A stretch of 34,436 bases of DNA. It comes from Planctomycetota bacterium (lineage in GTDB: Bacteria > Planctomycetota > UBA1135 > GCA-002686595). Location: NCBI GenBank assembly GCA_016872795.1, contig VGYZ01000034.1:1-34436 (forward strand), read 5' to 3'. A program made the position numbers and the translations under genes. Shown piece by piece: positions 16,551 through 24,383 of the stretch; the stretch's first letter is position 1; each line of letters begins with the position of its first letter. The notes under the pieces are model-generated. The model was not told the DNA's origin. It made no database searches and saw nothing but the letters and a program-made list of their open reading frames with translations.

Positions 16551-16865
16551 TCAGATCTTGGCGATGTCTTGGACTTCGGCACCGCGATCGATGGCCGCGG
16601 AAACGACGCTGACGAGACGCCAGCGCTTGAGCTTGCTCATGGGGCGGGTGGTCATGATCTCGACCGTGTCCCCCACCTTGGCCGCGCCGTTCTCGGCGTG
16701 GGCGTGGTAGCGCTTGCGCTCGCGGATGTACTTGCCGTACTTGGGGTGCGGGTACATGCGCTCGATCTGCACGACGATGGTCTTGTCCATCTTGGTGGAG
16801 ACGACGGTCCCCACCATCGTGCGACGGCTCGTGCGGTCCGCGGTCGGCTTGAGTTCTTCGGTCAT
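16551..16865 (-). CDS. rpsQ: Ribosomal protein S17
   Basis: S17 is an OB-fold primary 16S binder. The 104-aa product has the core MVGTVVSTKMDKTIVV...HPKYGKYIRERKRYHAH and VGDTVEIMTTRPMSK, with about 15 extra residues at each end compared with the minimal family. It lies 4 bp after rpmC. Confidence 0.98.
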   Translation of the reverse strand: MTEELKPTADRTSRRTMVGTVVSTKMDKTIVVQIERMYPHPKYGKYIRERKRYHAHAENGAAKVGDTVEIMTTRPMSKLKRWRLVSVVSAAIDRGAEVQDIAKI

Positions 16866-16869
16866 GGGA

Positions 16870-17082
16870 CTAGCGCGGCTCCTGTCCGCGGATCTTGCTC
16901 GCTCGCTCGTGCAGGATGGTCTTGATGCGGGCCAACTTGCGGCGCGCCTCGCGGATGCGCGAGGGGTTGGCCGAAGCTTCGGTGGCGCTCTTGAAGCGCA
17001 GGCCGAACAGCTCCTTCTCGAGGTTCTTGAGTTCGAACCCGAGCTCGCTGTCCGTCTTGCCGCGGATCTCGTCGATCTTCAT
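16870..17082 (-). CDS. rpmC: Ribosomal protein L29
   Basis: L29 is a two-helix protein at the exit-tunnel mouth that helps bind SRP and trigger factor. The 70-aa product starts MKIDEIRGKTDSEL and has the KELFGLRF and RKLARIKTILHER helices. The ATG at 17082 is preferred over an in-frame TTG 18 bases upstream because GGAG lies 9 bases before it. It follows rplP after 49 bp. Confidence 0.97.
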   Translation of the reverse strand: MKIDEIRGKTDSELGFELKNLEKELFGLRFKSATEASANPSRIREARRKLARIKTILHERASKIRGQEPR

Positions 17083-17131
17083 CGTCAGTGCTCCGTTCAA
17101 ATCGCGTGGGGTGCGTGGGTGCCGTGCGCGA

Positions 17132-17551
17132 TCAGGTGGTGGGCAGGCGCTTCACCATCTTCACCTTGATGGGAAGCTTGTGAGCGATGCGCTTGAAGGC
17201 CAGCTTGGCCTTGTCCTCGGTCACGCCGCCGAGCTCGAACAGGATGGTGCCCGGCTTGATGACCGCGGCCCAGAACTCCGGCTCGCCCTTGCCGGTACCC
17301 ATGCGGGTTTCCGCGGGCTTCGCGGAGATCGGCTTGTGCGGGAAGACGCGGATCCAGATCTTGCCCTGGCCGTCGATGGCGCGGGAGCAGGCCACGCGGC
17401 CAGCCTCGATCTGGCGGCCGCTGATCCACGCCGCGTCGAGCGACTGGAGGCCGAAATCACCGAACGACACGCGGTGACCCGCAGTCGCGGTGCCGCGGAT
17501 GCGTCCGCGGTGGACCTTGCGGAACTTGGTACGGTTGGGTTGCATCGCCAT
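17132..17551 (-). CDS. rplP: Ribosomal protein L16
   Basis: L16 positions the A-site tRNA on the 50S. The 139-aa product has QPNRTKFRKVHRGRIRG, SFGDFGLQSLDAAWIS and the GTGKGEPEFWAAVIKPG motif. Two in-frame ATGs (17551, 17545) occur; AGGAG, overlapping the rpsC stop, is 10 bases from the first, which I use. Confidence 0.98.
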   Translation of the reverse strand: MAMQPNRTKFRKVHRGRIRGTATAGHRVSFGDFGLQSLDAAWISGRQIEAGRVACSRAIDGQGKIWIRVFPHKPISAKPAETRMGTGKGEPEFWAAVIKPGTILFELGGVTEDKAKLAFKRIAHKLPIKVKMVKRLPTT

Positions 17552-17564
17552 GGTTCGAGATCTC

Positions 17565-18314
17565 CTAGGCGCCGGGCTGGGGAGCGAGGGACTCGCGCGA
17601 GATGCGACCGCGACGCGGCGAGCGCTGACCGGTGCCTTCACCGCGGGGCGCGACGCCCGACTGTTGCTGGTAATCGAGCTTCTGGCCGGGCTCGAGGTCG
17701 CCTTTGTAGATCCACACCTTGACACCGATGATGCCGTAGGTGGTCTTGGCGATCGCGGTGCCGTAGTCGACATTGGCACGCAGCGTCGACAGGGGCACAC
17801 GACCCTCGCGGTCCTTGGCCTGACGAGCCATTTCGGCGCCGCCGAGGCGGCCGTTGAGCTCGACCTTGCAGCCCTTTGCTCCGGCCTGCATGGTCGACTG
17901 GATGGCCTTCTTCATCGCACGGCGGAACGCCATGCGCTTTTCGAGCGCTTCGGCGATCACTTCGGCGACGAGGGTCGACTCGAGCTCGGGGCGCTTGATT
18001 TCCCGCACGGTCAGGTGAACCGTCTGACCCGCGACCTTCTGCAGCGTTTCCTTGAGCTGATCCACGCGAGCGCCCTTGCGACCGACGAGCACGCCGGGGC
18101 GGGCGGTGTGAACGATCACATTGACGGCGTCAGCGGTGCGCTCGATTTCGACGCGCGGGATGCCGGCGCCCTTGAAATCCTTGGCGATCGCCTTGCGGAT
18201 CATGTCGTCCTGAATCAGCAGCTTGCCGAAATCCTGCTTGCGCGCGTACCAGCGCGAACGCCAGGGCTCGATACTGTTGAGGCGGAAACCGGTCGGGTGA
18301 ACTTTCTGGCCCAT
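17565..18314 (-). CDS. rpsC: Ribosomal protein S3
   Basis: S3 lines the mRNA entry site of the 30S head. The 249-aa product has [13 protein letters not shown], a KH domain with [16 protein letters not shown], and the C-terminal [23 protein letters not shown]. The final 35 residues are basic and low in complexity. It begins 1 bp after rplV. Confidence 0.98.
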   Translation of the reverse strand: MGQKVHPTGFRLNSIEPWRSRWYARKQDFGKLLIQDDMIRKAIAKDFKGAGIPRVEIERTADAVNVIVHTARPGVLVGRKGARVDQLKETLQKVAGQTVHLTVREIKRPELESTLVAEVIAEALEKRMAFRRAMKKAIQSTMQAGAKGCKVELNGRLGGAEMARQAKDREGRVPLSTLRANVDYGTAIAKTTYGIIGVKVWIYKGDLEPGQKLDYQQQSGVAPRGEGTGQRSPRRGRISRESLAPQPGA

Positions 18315-18315
18315 C

Positions 18316-18720
18316 TCACGCTTCCTTCGACTTCTTGGACGCGCGGCGCTTCTTGCTGCCGCCCTCGACTTCGCTGAGCACGACCGTGAGGTGCGCGGTC
18401 ATTTTCTTGAACGGCATGGCGCGGCCCTGGGGACCCGGGCGGAAGCGCATGCGGCCCTGCAGCATCGGACCGTCATCGGCGCGGCAGTCCTTGACCATCA
18501 GCGCGTTGATGTTGACGCCCTCGTCGTTGCTGCCGGCGTTGGCCATGGCCGAACGCACGAGCTTGCCGTAGTACTCCGCCGCGCGCTTGTGCTGGAATTG
18601 CAGCACTTCGAGCGCCTCGTTGACACCCCGGCCACGAATCAGGTCGGCGACGAGCCGGGCCTTGCGGGCGGTGATGCGAGCGAAGCGGTGCTTCGCAGTG
18701 AATGTCTTGGTTTCGACCAT
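18316..18720 (-). CDS. rplV: Ribosomal protein L22
   Basis: L22 has a beta-hairpin that reaches the exit-tunnel constriction. The 134-aa product has [22 protein letters not shown] and the hairpin region [21 protein letters not shown], then a Lys-rich tail ([12 protein letters not shown]). It lies 3 bp after rpsS and directly before rpsC. Confidence 0.98.
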   Translation of the reverse strand: MVETKTFTAKHRFARITARKARLVADLIRGRGVNEALEVLQFQHKRAAEYYGKLVRSAMANAGSNDEGVNINALMVKDCRADDGPMLQGRMRFRPGPQGRAMPFKKMTAHLTVVLSEVEGGSKKRRASKKSKEA

Positions 18721-18723
18721 GGA

Positions 18724-19011
18724 TCAGACCACCGGAGCGCTGTCGGCTTCCTTCTTGTTCGTGTGACCCTTGAACACGCGAGTCGCGGCGAACTCGCCCA
18801 GCTTGTGACCGACCATGTCCTCGGTGATGAACACCTTGAAGTGGTGGCGGCCGTTGTGCACGAGGAACGTGAGACCGACAAAGTCGGGCGTCACGGTCGA
18901 CGAACGCGACCAAGTGGTGATCGGATCCTTCTTGCCCGACTTCGTCAGCTTGGCCACTTTCTTCAGCAGCTTCGCATCGACAAACGGGCCCTTCTTCAGG
19001 CTGCGGCTCAT
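18724..19011 (-). CDS. rpsS: Ribosomal protein S19
   Basis: S19 is in the 30S head beside S13. The 95-aa product has [34 protein letters not shown] and [16 protein letters not shown]. It lies between rplB and rplV with short gaps. Confidence 0.98.
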   Translation of the reverse strand: MSRSLKKGPFVDAKLLKKVAKLTKSGKKDPITTWSRSSTVTPDFVGLTFLVHNGRHHFKVFITEDMVGHKLGEFAATRVFKGHTNKKEADSAPVV

Positions 19012-19023
19012 GGATCAGTGCTC

Positions 19024-19857
19024 CTAGACCTTGTGCCGGCTGCGGACGATGAAGCGGTCGGTCGGGTGGTTCTTCTTGCGCGTCTTCAGGCCCTTGGCCT
19101 TCAGACCCTTGAAGTTGCACGGGTGGCGACCGCCCTTCGTGCGGCCTTCGCCGCCGCCGAGCGGGTGATCGACGGGGTTCATGGTCGTGCCGCGAACATG
19201 CGGGCGACGGCCCATGTGACGGTGCCGACCGGCCTTGCCGATCGAGACGTTCTGCCAGTCGAGGTTGCCGATGCGACCGATGGTCGCGCGGCAGCGCAGG
19301 TGCACGCGGCGCACTTCACCCGACGGCATCAGCAGGATGGCCCACTCGCCTTCCTTGGCGGTCAGCTGGGCGGCGGTGCCGGCCGTGCGGCACATCTGGC
19401 CACCGTGACCTTCCTGCAGCTCGATGTTGTGGATCTCCAGACCCACGGGCACGAGCGAGAGCGGCAGGCAATTGCCGACATTCGGGTCGGCCTTGACGCC
19501 GTTCATCAGCGTCGCGCCGACCTGCAGGCCGACCGGCGCGAGGATGTAGGCCTTTTCGCCGTCCGCGTAGTGCAGCAGCGCGAGGTTGGCCGAGCGGTTG
19601 GGGTCGTACTCGATCGAGATGACCTTGGCCGGCACGCCATCCTTGCGGCGCTTGAAATCCACCACGCGATACTGGCGCTTGCTGCCGCCGCCAATGTTGC
19701 GCGAGGTCTGGTGACCGTGGTTGTTGCGACCGCCGGTCTTGCGCAGCGGGCGCAGCAGGCTCTCTTCGGGCGTCGTGCGCGTCACCTCGTCGGAGAAGCG
19801 CAGCACGGTGCCGTGGCGGCGGCCCGCGGAGGTCGGCTTGTAGATCTTGATGGCCAT
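19024..19857 (-). CDS. rplB: Ribosomal protein L2
   Basis: L2 is needed for subunit association and peptidyl-transferase function. The 277-aa product has [33 protein letters not shown], and the functional C-terminal segment [19 protein letters not shown], which includes the conserved histidine. The ATG at 19857 is the family start. Confidence 0.98.
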   Translation of the reverse strand: MAIKIYKPTSAGRRHGTVLRFSDEVTRTTPEESLLRPLRKTGGRNNHGHQTSRNIGGGSKRQYRVVDFKRRKDGVPAKVISIEYDPNRSANLALLHYADGEKAYILAPVGLQVGATLMNGVKADPNVGNCLPLSLVPVGLEIHNIELQEGHGGQMCRTAGTAAQLTAKEGEWAILLMPSGEVRRVHLRCRATIGRIGNLDWQNVSIGKAGRHRHMGRRPHVRGTTMNPVDHPLGGGEGRTKGGRHPCNFKGLKAKGLKTRKKNHPTDRFIVRSRHKV

Positions 19858-19874
19858 CTTGGGGTACCTGCTCT

Positions 19875-20165
19875 CTAGAGGATCTCGATGGTCTGGCCTT
19901 GGGCCAGCGTGACCATCGCACGCTTCCAAGCCTGAGAGGCACCGGAGACCCAGCCGCGGCGCATGGGGCGCGCGCGCTTGGTCAGGGTGTTCACCTTGGT
20001 GACCTTGACATTGAAGAGTTGCTCGACCGCGCGCTTGATCTCGATCTTGTTGGCATCAAGGGGCACGCGGAAGTGGTAGGAGTTGCGACCGCTGGTGTCG
20101 TAGGTCGCCTTCTCGCTGAGGACGGGCTTTCGGATGATCGAGTAGAAGCGTTCGAGCTGGTTCAC
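19875..20165 (-). CDS. rplW: Ribosomal protein L23
   Basis: L23 is the docking site for SRP and trigger factor at the exit tunnel. The 96-aa product has [39 protein letters not shown] and [15 protein letters not shown]. It starts with GTG at 20165, overlapping the rplD stop by four bases (GTGA), which implies coupling to L4 synthesis. Confidence 0.97.
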   Translation of the reverse strand: MNQLERFYSIIRKPVLSEKATYDTSGRNSYHFRVPLDANKIEIKRAVEQLFNVKVTKVNTLTKRARPMRRGWVSGASQAWKRAMVTLAQGQTIEIL

Positions 20166-20794
20166 GCGGCACCTCCGGTCTTGCCGACGCGCTGGGCGAT
20201 GGCTTCGAGGGCGAGCGATTCCGCGAGGATCAGGCCGCCGTTGAGCACATCGTGGGCGCACAGGTCCACGGCCAGACGCACTTCGACGCCGGGGAAGTTG
20301 CGGAACGACTTGAAGACGCTCTCGTTCGCGGCCGCGAGTACGATCGTCGCGCGGCGCGGCGAGCCGGCCGAGGCCAGCACGGCGCGGGCGGACTTGGCCG
20401 ACGGGGCGGCGAAGCTCGAGGCATCGAACAGCGCGACCTCGTTGTCGCCGAACTTGCCGCACAGGGCCGAGCGCAGCGCGACGCGGCGCTGCTTGGCCGG
20501 CATGTGGTAGCTGTAGTCGCGCGGACGCGGGCCGAAGGTCGTGCCACCCTTGCGCCAGATCGGCGACTTCTTGTCGCCGGCGCGGGCGCGGCCGGTGTGC
20601 TTCTGCTTCCAGGGCTTCTTGCCCGAGAACGCGATCTCGGAGCGGATCTTGGTCTTGACCGTGCCCTGACGCTGGTTGGCCTTGTACATGTCCACCGAGT
20701 CCTTGAGGAGTCGGTAGAACACCTTGTCGCCGAAGGCGCTCGCGTCGAAGTCGCGCGAGGCCGGGCTCTTGGATCCGTAGACCTTGAGTTGCAT
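20162..20794 (-). CDS. rplD: Ribosomal protein L4
   Basis: L4 lines the exit tunnel and, in E. coli, represses its own S10 operon by binding the leader. The 210-aa product has the tunnel loop KHTGRARAGDKKSPIWRKGG (residues around 60-80) and FGPRPRDYSYHMP. If L4 autoregulates here, the structured RNA before rplC or before rpsJ would be the candidate target. Confidence 0.98.
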   Translation of the reverse strand: MQLKVYGSKSPASRDFDASAFGDKVFYRLLKDSVDMYKANQRQGTVKTKIRSEIAFSGKKPWKQKHTGRARAGDKKSPIWRKGGTTFGPRPRDYSYHMPAKQRRVALRSALCGKFGDNEVALFDASSFAAPSAKSARAVLASAGSPRRATIVLAAANESVFKSFRNFPGVEVRLAVDLCAHDVLNGGLILAESLALEAIAQRVGKTGGAA

Positions 20795-20811
20795 GGGTCA
20801 GTCCTCGTGTC

Positions 20812-21456
20812 TCAGGCCTTGGCGGCGCTCTTGCGAGCGGTCTTGGCGCTCTGGACCATCACGAAGCCGTCGTTGTGCCCGGGGACCGAGCCTTCGACGA
20901 AGAGCAGGTTGCGCTCGAGGTCGACGCGCACGACCTTGAGGTTCTTGGTGGTGCAGCGTTCGACGCCGTAGTGGCCACCCATGCGCTTGCCCTTGGGCAG
21001 CTTGCCGATGCGGCGGCTGGCGATCGAACCGGGGGCGCGCACATTCATCGAGCCGTGCGTCTCCGGACCGCGGTTGAAGCCGTGGCGCTTGATCGTGCCG
21101 GCGAAGCCGCGACCCTTGGTCGTGCCGATCACATCGACGATGTCACCTTCGTTGAAGACATCGCACTTGACGACATCCCCCACCACGAGCTTGGCAGCGG
21201 CCGCGCAGCGCTCTTCCCGGAGGAAGCGCTTGGGCGAGGTGCCGGCCTTCTTGAAATGGCCGAGCAGCGGCTTCTTGACGAGCCGGTCAGGCTTGTCTTC
21301 GAAACCGAGCTGGACGGCGTCGTAGCCGTCCTTGTCCTTGGTGCGGACTTGGGCGACGACGCAGGGTCCTGCCTCGACGACCGTCACGCCCACAAGCGTG
21401 CCGTCGTCGCGGAAGAACTGCGTCATCCCGCGCTTGCGTCCCAGGATCAGCGTCAT
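20812..21456 (-). CDS. rplC: Ribosomal protein L3
   Basis: L3 starts 50S assembly and sits beside the peptidyl-transferase centre. The 214-aa product has MTLILGRKRGMTQFF, TKGRGFAGTIKRHGF, GSMNVRAPGSIASRR and a C-terminal Lys/Ala tail. Its Shine-Dalgarno AGAAGG lies inside a small inverted repeat (21468-21481, CCTT...AAGG), which may modulate initiation. Unusually, 321 bp separate it from rpsJ. Confidence 0.98.
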   Translation of the reverse strand: MTLILGRKRGMTQFFRDDGTLVGVTVVEAGPCVVAQVRTKDKDGYDAVQLGFEDKPDRLVKKPLLGHFKKAGTSPKRFLREERCAAAAKLVVGDVVKCDVFNEGDIVDVIGTTKGRGFAGTIKRHGFNRGPETHGSMNVRAPGSIASRRIGKLPKGKRMGGHYGVERCTTKNLKVVRVDLERNLLFVEGSVPGHNDGFVMVQSAKTARKSAAKA

Positions 21457-21777
21457 GATGCGAGGAACCTTCTAGAAAAGGTCGCCGGTTCGACCGGGGA
21501 GCCCTCCACGGCGGAGAACTCCAAAAACGCCCGGCCACGCGGCATCTGGCTGGAAGCCAGAGGTTGGGTTGGTGAGAGATCGAAACAACGGACGAGCCCG
21601 CCACACCACGGCGGAACACCCGCCGCTGTGTCTTGGGTTCGTGCTACAGGTCTTGATGCTTTGCAGGTCGGGCGCACCCACCATCAGGTCGGTGCGACTC
21701 CCACGCGCTGCCGTATCCCCTCGCTCGCGACGCACAGGGCCATCGCTCGGAACGGACGCGCAACGCGCTCGCGGCCG
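21457..21777 (-). promoter_or_regulatory. 321-nt structured non-coding region between rpsJ and rplC
   Basis: These genes are normally nearly adjacent. No credible gene is present. On the minus strand there are at least three hairpins. The first (21603-21631) is a 12-bp stem with one A-G mismatch and one G-U pair and a GTGTT loop. The second (21546-21560) is CTGGCT / AGCCAG with a TCC loop. The third (21485-21497) is CCGGT / ACCGG. A T5 run lies at 21527-21523, between the second and third. A further CCTT / AAGG pairing covers the rplC ribosome-binding site. The layout suggests an autoregulatory leader for the L3 to L17 transcript, or an attenuation and processing region. No confident promoter was found. 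Confidence 0.55.
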
Positions 21778-22086
21778 TCAGGCCTTGATGCGGATATCCA
21801 CTCCTGCAGGCATGTTCAGGCTCGAGAGTGCGTCCACCGTCTGACTGGTGGGCTCGGAGATGTAGATCAGGCGCTTGTGCGTCCGGATCTCGAACTGTTC
21901 GCGCGACTTCTTGTCGATGAAGGGCGAGCGCAGCACGGTGTAGCGCTCGATCGCGGTCGGCAGGGGGATGGGGCCAGCGACGCGAGCGCCGGTGCGCTTC
22001 GCGGTGTCGACGATCTCGAGGCACGACTGATCGAGCGCCTCGTGGTCGTACGCTTCCATCCGGATCTGGATCTTGTCCTTCATCAT
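21778..22086 (-). CDS. rpsJ: Ribosomal protein S10
   Basis: S10 is a 30S head protein that also pairs with NusB in antitermination. The 102-aa product has [17 protein letters not shown], the [17 protein letters not shown] motif and [12 protein letters not shown]. Two adjacent ATGs (22086, 22083) can serve as start; no good Shine-Dalgarno precedes either. It has its own promoter and a roughly 100-nt leader, and it is separated from rplC by a long structured gap. Confidence 0.97.
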   Translation of the reverse strand: MMKDKIQIRMEAYDHEALDQSCLEIVDTAKRTGARVAGPIPLPTAIERYTVLRSPFIDKKSREQFEIRTHKRLIYISEPTSQTVDALSSLNMPAGVDIRIKA

Positions 22087-22187
22087 GGCTTGGGTCTGCT
22101 GTGGTTCCGGCAGGGGGTTCGGGGGTCGCGTTGCCCGGCCTGCCGGGTCCGCTCGAGGCCGCCGGATCGGTCCGGCAATTTCGAGGG
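22087..22187 (-). promoter_or_regulatory. rpsJ leader with mutually exclusive stems
   Basis: Between the predicted start point and rpsJ, the 8-bp perfect stem 22139-22146 with 22107-22114 (CCGGCAGG / CCTGCCGG, 24-nt loop) competes with a local hairpin at 22134-22147 (CCCGG / CCGGG). A third small hairpin (CCGGA / TCCGG) lies just after the start point. Alternative pairing of this kind is typical of ribosomal-protein leaders; ligand and effect are unknown. Confidence 0.5.
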
Positions 22188-22193
22188 CGGGGC

Positions 22194-22222
22194 AAGTTAG
22201 CAGCGCTCGGACCGCCCGTCAA
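22194..22222 (-). promoter_or_regulatory. Sigma70-type promoter for rpsJ
   Basis: On the minus strand, TTGACG (22222-22217, five of six) and TAACTT (22199-22194, with the key T1, A2 and T6) are separated by exactly 17 bp. It lies downstream of the EF-G gene and about 108 bp before rpsJ. This predicts that the S10 cluster starts its own transcript here. Confidence 0.7.
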
Positions 22223-22231
22223 CGCTCCACA

Positions 22232-22270
22232 CGAGGAGACTCCTCGCGCGTCCAACCCCGCCGCGCGGGG
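22232..22270 (-). terminator. Tandem hairpins after the EF-G gene
   Basis: Two perfect 6-bp hairpins with 3-nt loops lie between the EF-G stop and the rpsJ promoter: CCCCGC / GCGGGG (22256-22270) and CGAGGA / TCCTCG (22232-22246). Neither has a T run. Their place before a promoter suggests transcription end or RNA processing. Confidence 0.4.
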
Positions 22271-22272
22271 GC

Positions 22273-24357
22273 CTAGGGGGGGGGGTCGAGGCCGCGTTCG
22301 CACCGCACGGCCGGCGTCAGCGCACAGAATCCGGCCGGGAGCATCGAGAAGCTCGCTCGGCCCTGGGACAGGGAGCGCACGGCCGTCGAGTAGCCGAACA
22401 TGCGCGCGAGCGGCACCTTGCCGCGGATGACGCGCAGCTTGCCCGCGCACTCCACGCCCTCGACCTCCGCGTGCCTGGCGTTCAAATCCGCGAGAATTCC
22501 GCTGGAAAACTCGGCCGGAGTCTCGACCTCGAAGGCCATGCGGGGCTCGAGCAGCACCATGTCCGCCGCCTCCGCCGCGGCGCGCAGCGCCTGCAGTGCG
22601 GCCTGCACGAAGGCGGACTCCGAGTCCTCGTCCGGGCGAGACTCACCCCCCACGACGCGCACGCGGGCGCCGACCATCGGGTACCCCAGCCGAGGCCCCG
22701 ACTGCGAGGTCGCCAGCAGGGCCTCGCCGATGGCGGACCGGAAGGCCGCCGGAATGGGGGCCTCGGGAGCCCACTCCACCACCACGGGCCCCTCCCCAGG
22801 CCCTTCCGAGGGCCCCAGCTCGACCTCGACGGCGCCAAACACCGTGTGAGCGCCGTGCAGCCGCTCGATCCGACCCGCGCCCCGCCCGGGCAGGGCTCCG
22901 GGGCGCGGCGACTCGCGGTATGTCACGCGCGGACGCCCCATGGCGGCCTCGATGCCGCACTCGCGCTGGAGACGATGGAGCGCCACCTCCAGATGCAACT
23001 CCCCCATCCCCTCGAGCAGCCACTGGCCGCTCGCTTCGTCCTCGCGCTGGTGGAAGGTCGGGTCCTCGCGCGCCAGTCGCGCGAGCGCGGCGCGCAGCTT
23101 GTCGCGGTCGAGCGTCGAGCGTGGCTCGAGCACCATGGCGATCACCGGCTCCGGCACTTCGAGCGCTTCGAGCACCAGCGGCGCGGCTTCGTCGCACAGC
23201 GTGTCGCCCGTGCTCGTGTGGTGCAGCCCCGTCACCGCGACGATCTCGCCGGGGCCCGCCTCGTCGAGCGTCGTGTGCGCATCGGCATGCACGCGCAAGA
23301 GCCGCCCGACGCGCTCTCGCGTGCGCGTGCGCGGATTCCAGACCTGCGCGCCCGCCTGCAGTTTTCCCGCGTAAATCCGCACGAAGTGGAGCTCGCCGTG
23401 CGCTTCGGAGTGCTGCTTGAAGGCCAGCGCCAAGAGCGGCGCGTGCGGATCGCTCGCACGCTCGACGCGCTCGCGCGTGCGCGGATCGAAGCCGCAGGTC
23501 GGCGGCATGTCGAGCGGCGACGGCAAGTAGTCGACGATGGCGTCGAGCAGCGCCTCGACGCCGATGTTGTGCAGCGCTGCTCCGCACAACACCACAAGCG
23601 CGCTCGACTCGAGCGTCGCGCGCCGCAGCGCCGCGCGCAGCAATTCGAGCGGCGGCTCTCGCGCCTCGAGCACGCACGCGAGCACTCCGTCATCGAAGTC
23701 AGCGAGCGCGTCGAGCAGCTCCGAGCGCAGCACGCCGACTTCGTCCCGCACATGCGCGGGGATGGGAATCTCGCGCCAGAGCTCGTCGCTCGTCTGGCTC
23801 GCGCCCGAACCGTCGCAGGCGCGCAGCCGGAGCAGATCCACATGCCCGGCGAAGTGGCCGTCGATGGAGAACGGGAACTGCAGCGGTAGGGGCTTCACCC
23901 CGAGCCGACGCTCGAGGCTCGCGAGCGCCGAGAGGAAGTCGGCACCCGCGCGATCGCACTTGTTGACGAAGGCGAGCGCAGGCACGCGGTGGCGACGCAG
24001 CTGGCGCCAGACGGTCTCGGACTGGGCTTGCACCCCCGCCACGGCATCGACCACCAGCACGGCGCCGTCGAGCACGCGCAAGGAACGCTCGACTTCGACG
24101 GTGAAATCGACATGGCCGGGCGTGTCGATCAGGTGCAGCTCGCAGTCGCGCCATGGCAGCGTCGTGGCCGCGGCCGCGATCGTGATGCCGCGCTCGCGCT
24201 CCTCGGGCAGGAAGTCCATCGTGGCCGTGCCCTCGTCGACCGCGCCGATGCGAGGCTCGACTCCCGAGACATACAACAGGCGCTCCGACACGGTCGTCTT
24301 GCCGGCGTCGATGTGCGCCACGATGCCGAGATTGCGGATGCGCGCAAGGTTCGACAT
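22273..24357 (-). CDS. Divergent elongation factor G, EF-G2 (recycling-type) candidate
   Basis: This is a translational GTPase of the EF-G family (694 aa). The G domain is intact: AHIDAGKTT (14-22), ERERGITI (53-60), DTPGH (78-82), NKCD (132-135). Domains II, III and V are recognisable (GEIVAVTGL, GMGELHLEV, FGYSTAVRSLSQGRASFSM). Domain IV is strongly divergent. The tip loop that in canonical EF-G contains the translocation-critical histidine (E. coli H583, in DGSYHDVDSSEMAF) reads GGESRPDEDSESAF, with R574 at that site. The segment SGPRLGYPM recalls mitochondrial EF-G2 (GFM2), which splits ribosomes with RRF instead of translocating. So a recycling-type 'spd' EF-G2 is likely, with the translocase encoded elsewhere; this is inferred. 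A run of ten C precedes the stop. It starts 26 bp after the Tsr3-like gene, with which it probably forms a unit. Confidence 0.85.
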   Translation of the reverse strand: MSNLARIRNLGIVAHIDAGKTTVSERLLYVSGVEPRIGAVDEGTATMDFLPEERERGITIAAAATTLPWRDCELHLIDTPGHVDFTVEVERSLRVLDGAVLVVDAVAGVQAQSETVWRQLRRHRVPALAFVNKCDRAGADFLSALASLERRLGVKPLPLQFPFSIDGHFAGHVDLLRLRACDGSGASQTSDELWREIPIPAHVRDEVGVLRSELLDALADFDDGVLACVLEAREPPLELLRAALRRATLESSALVVLCGAALHNIGVEALLDAIVDYLPSPLDMPPTCGFDPRTRERVERASDPHAPLLALAFKQHSEAHGELHFVRIYAGKLQAGAQVWNPRTRTRERVGRLLRVHADAHTTLDEAGPGEIVAVTGLHHTSTGDTLCDEAAPLVLEALEVPEPVIAMVLEPRSTLDRDKLRAALARLAREDPTFHQREDEASGQWLLEGMGELHLEVALHRLQRECGIEAAMGRPRVTYRESPRPGALPGRGAGRIERLHGAHTVFGAVEVELGPSEGPGEGPVVVEWAPEAPIPAAFRSAIGEALLATSQSGPRLGYPMVGARVRVVGGESRPDEDSESAFVQAALQALRAAAEAADMVLLEPRMAFEVETPAEFSSGILADLNARHAEVEGVECAGKLRVIRGKVPLARMFGYSTAVRSLSQGRASFSMLPAGFCALTPAVRCERGLDPPP

Positions 24358-24383
24358 GGCCCGCGCATCCTAGCCCCTCTCCC

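Noticed and set aside
21601-21720. A degenerate tRNA in the rpsJ-rplC gap (GGTTCG-like string on the plus strand)
   Set aside because: No acceptor, D or anticodon stems can be folded around it on either strand.
21472-21735. 87-codon frame in the rpsJ-rplC gap
   Set aside because: It overlaps several hairpins, has no ribosome-binding site or recognisable motif, and its composition looks like chance coding in GC-rich DNA.
22273-24357. Calling this gene canonical fusA (EF-G1) on synteny alone
   Set aside because: The domain IV tip and the missing H583 equivalent argue against a translocase, and rpsG is separated from it by a hairpin and another gene.
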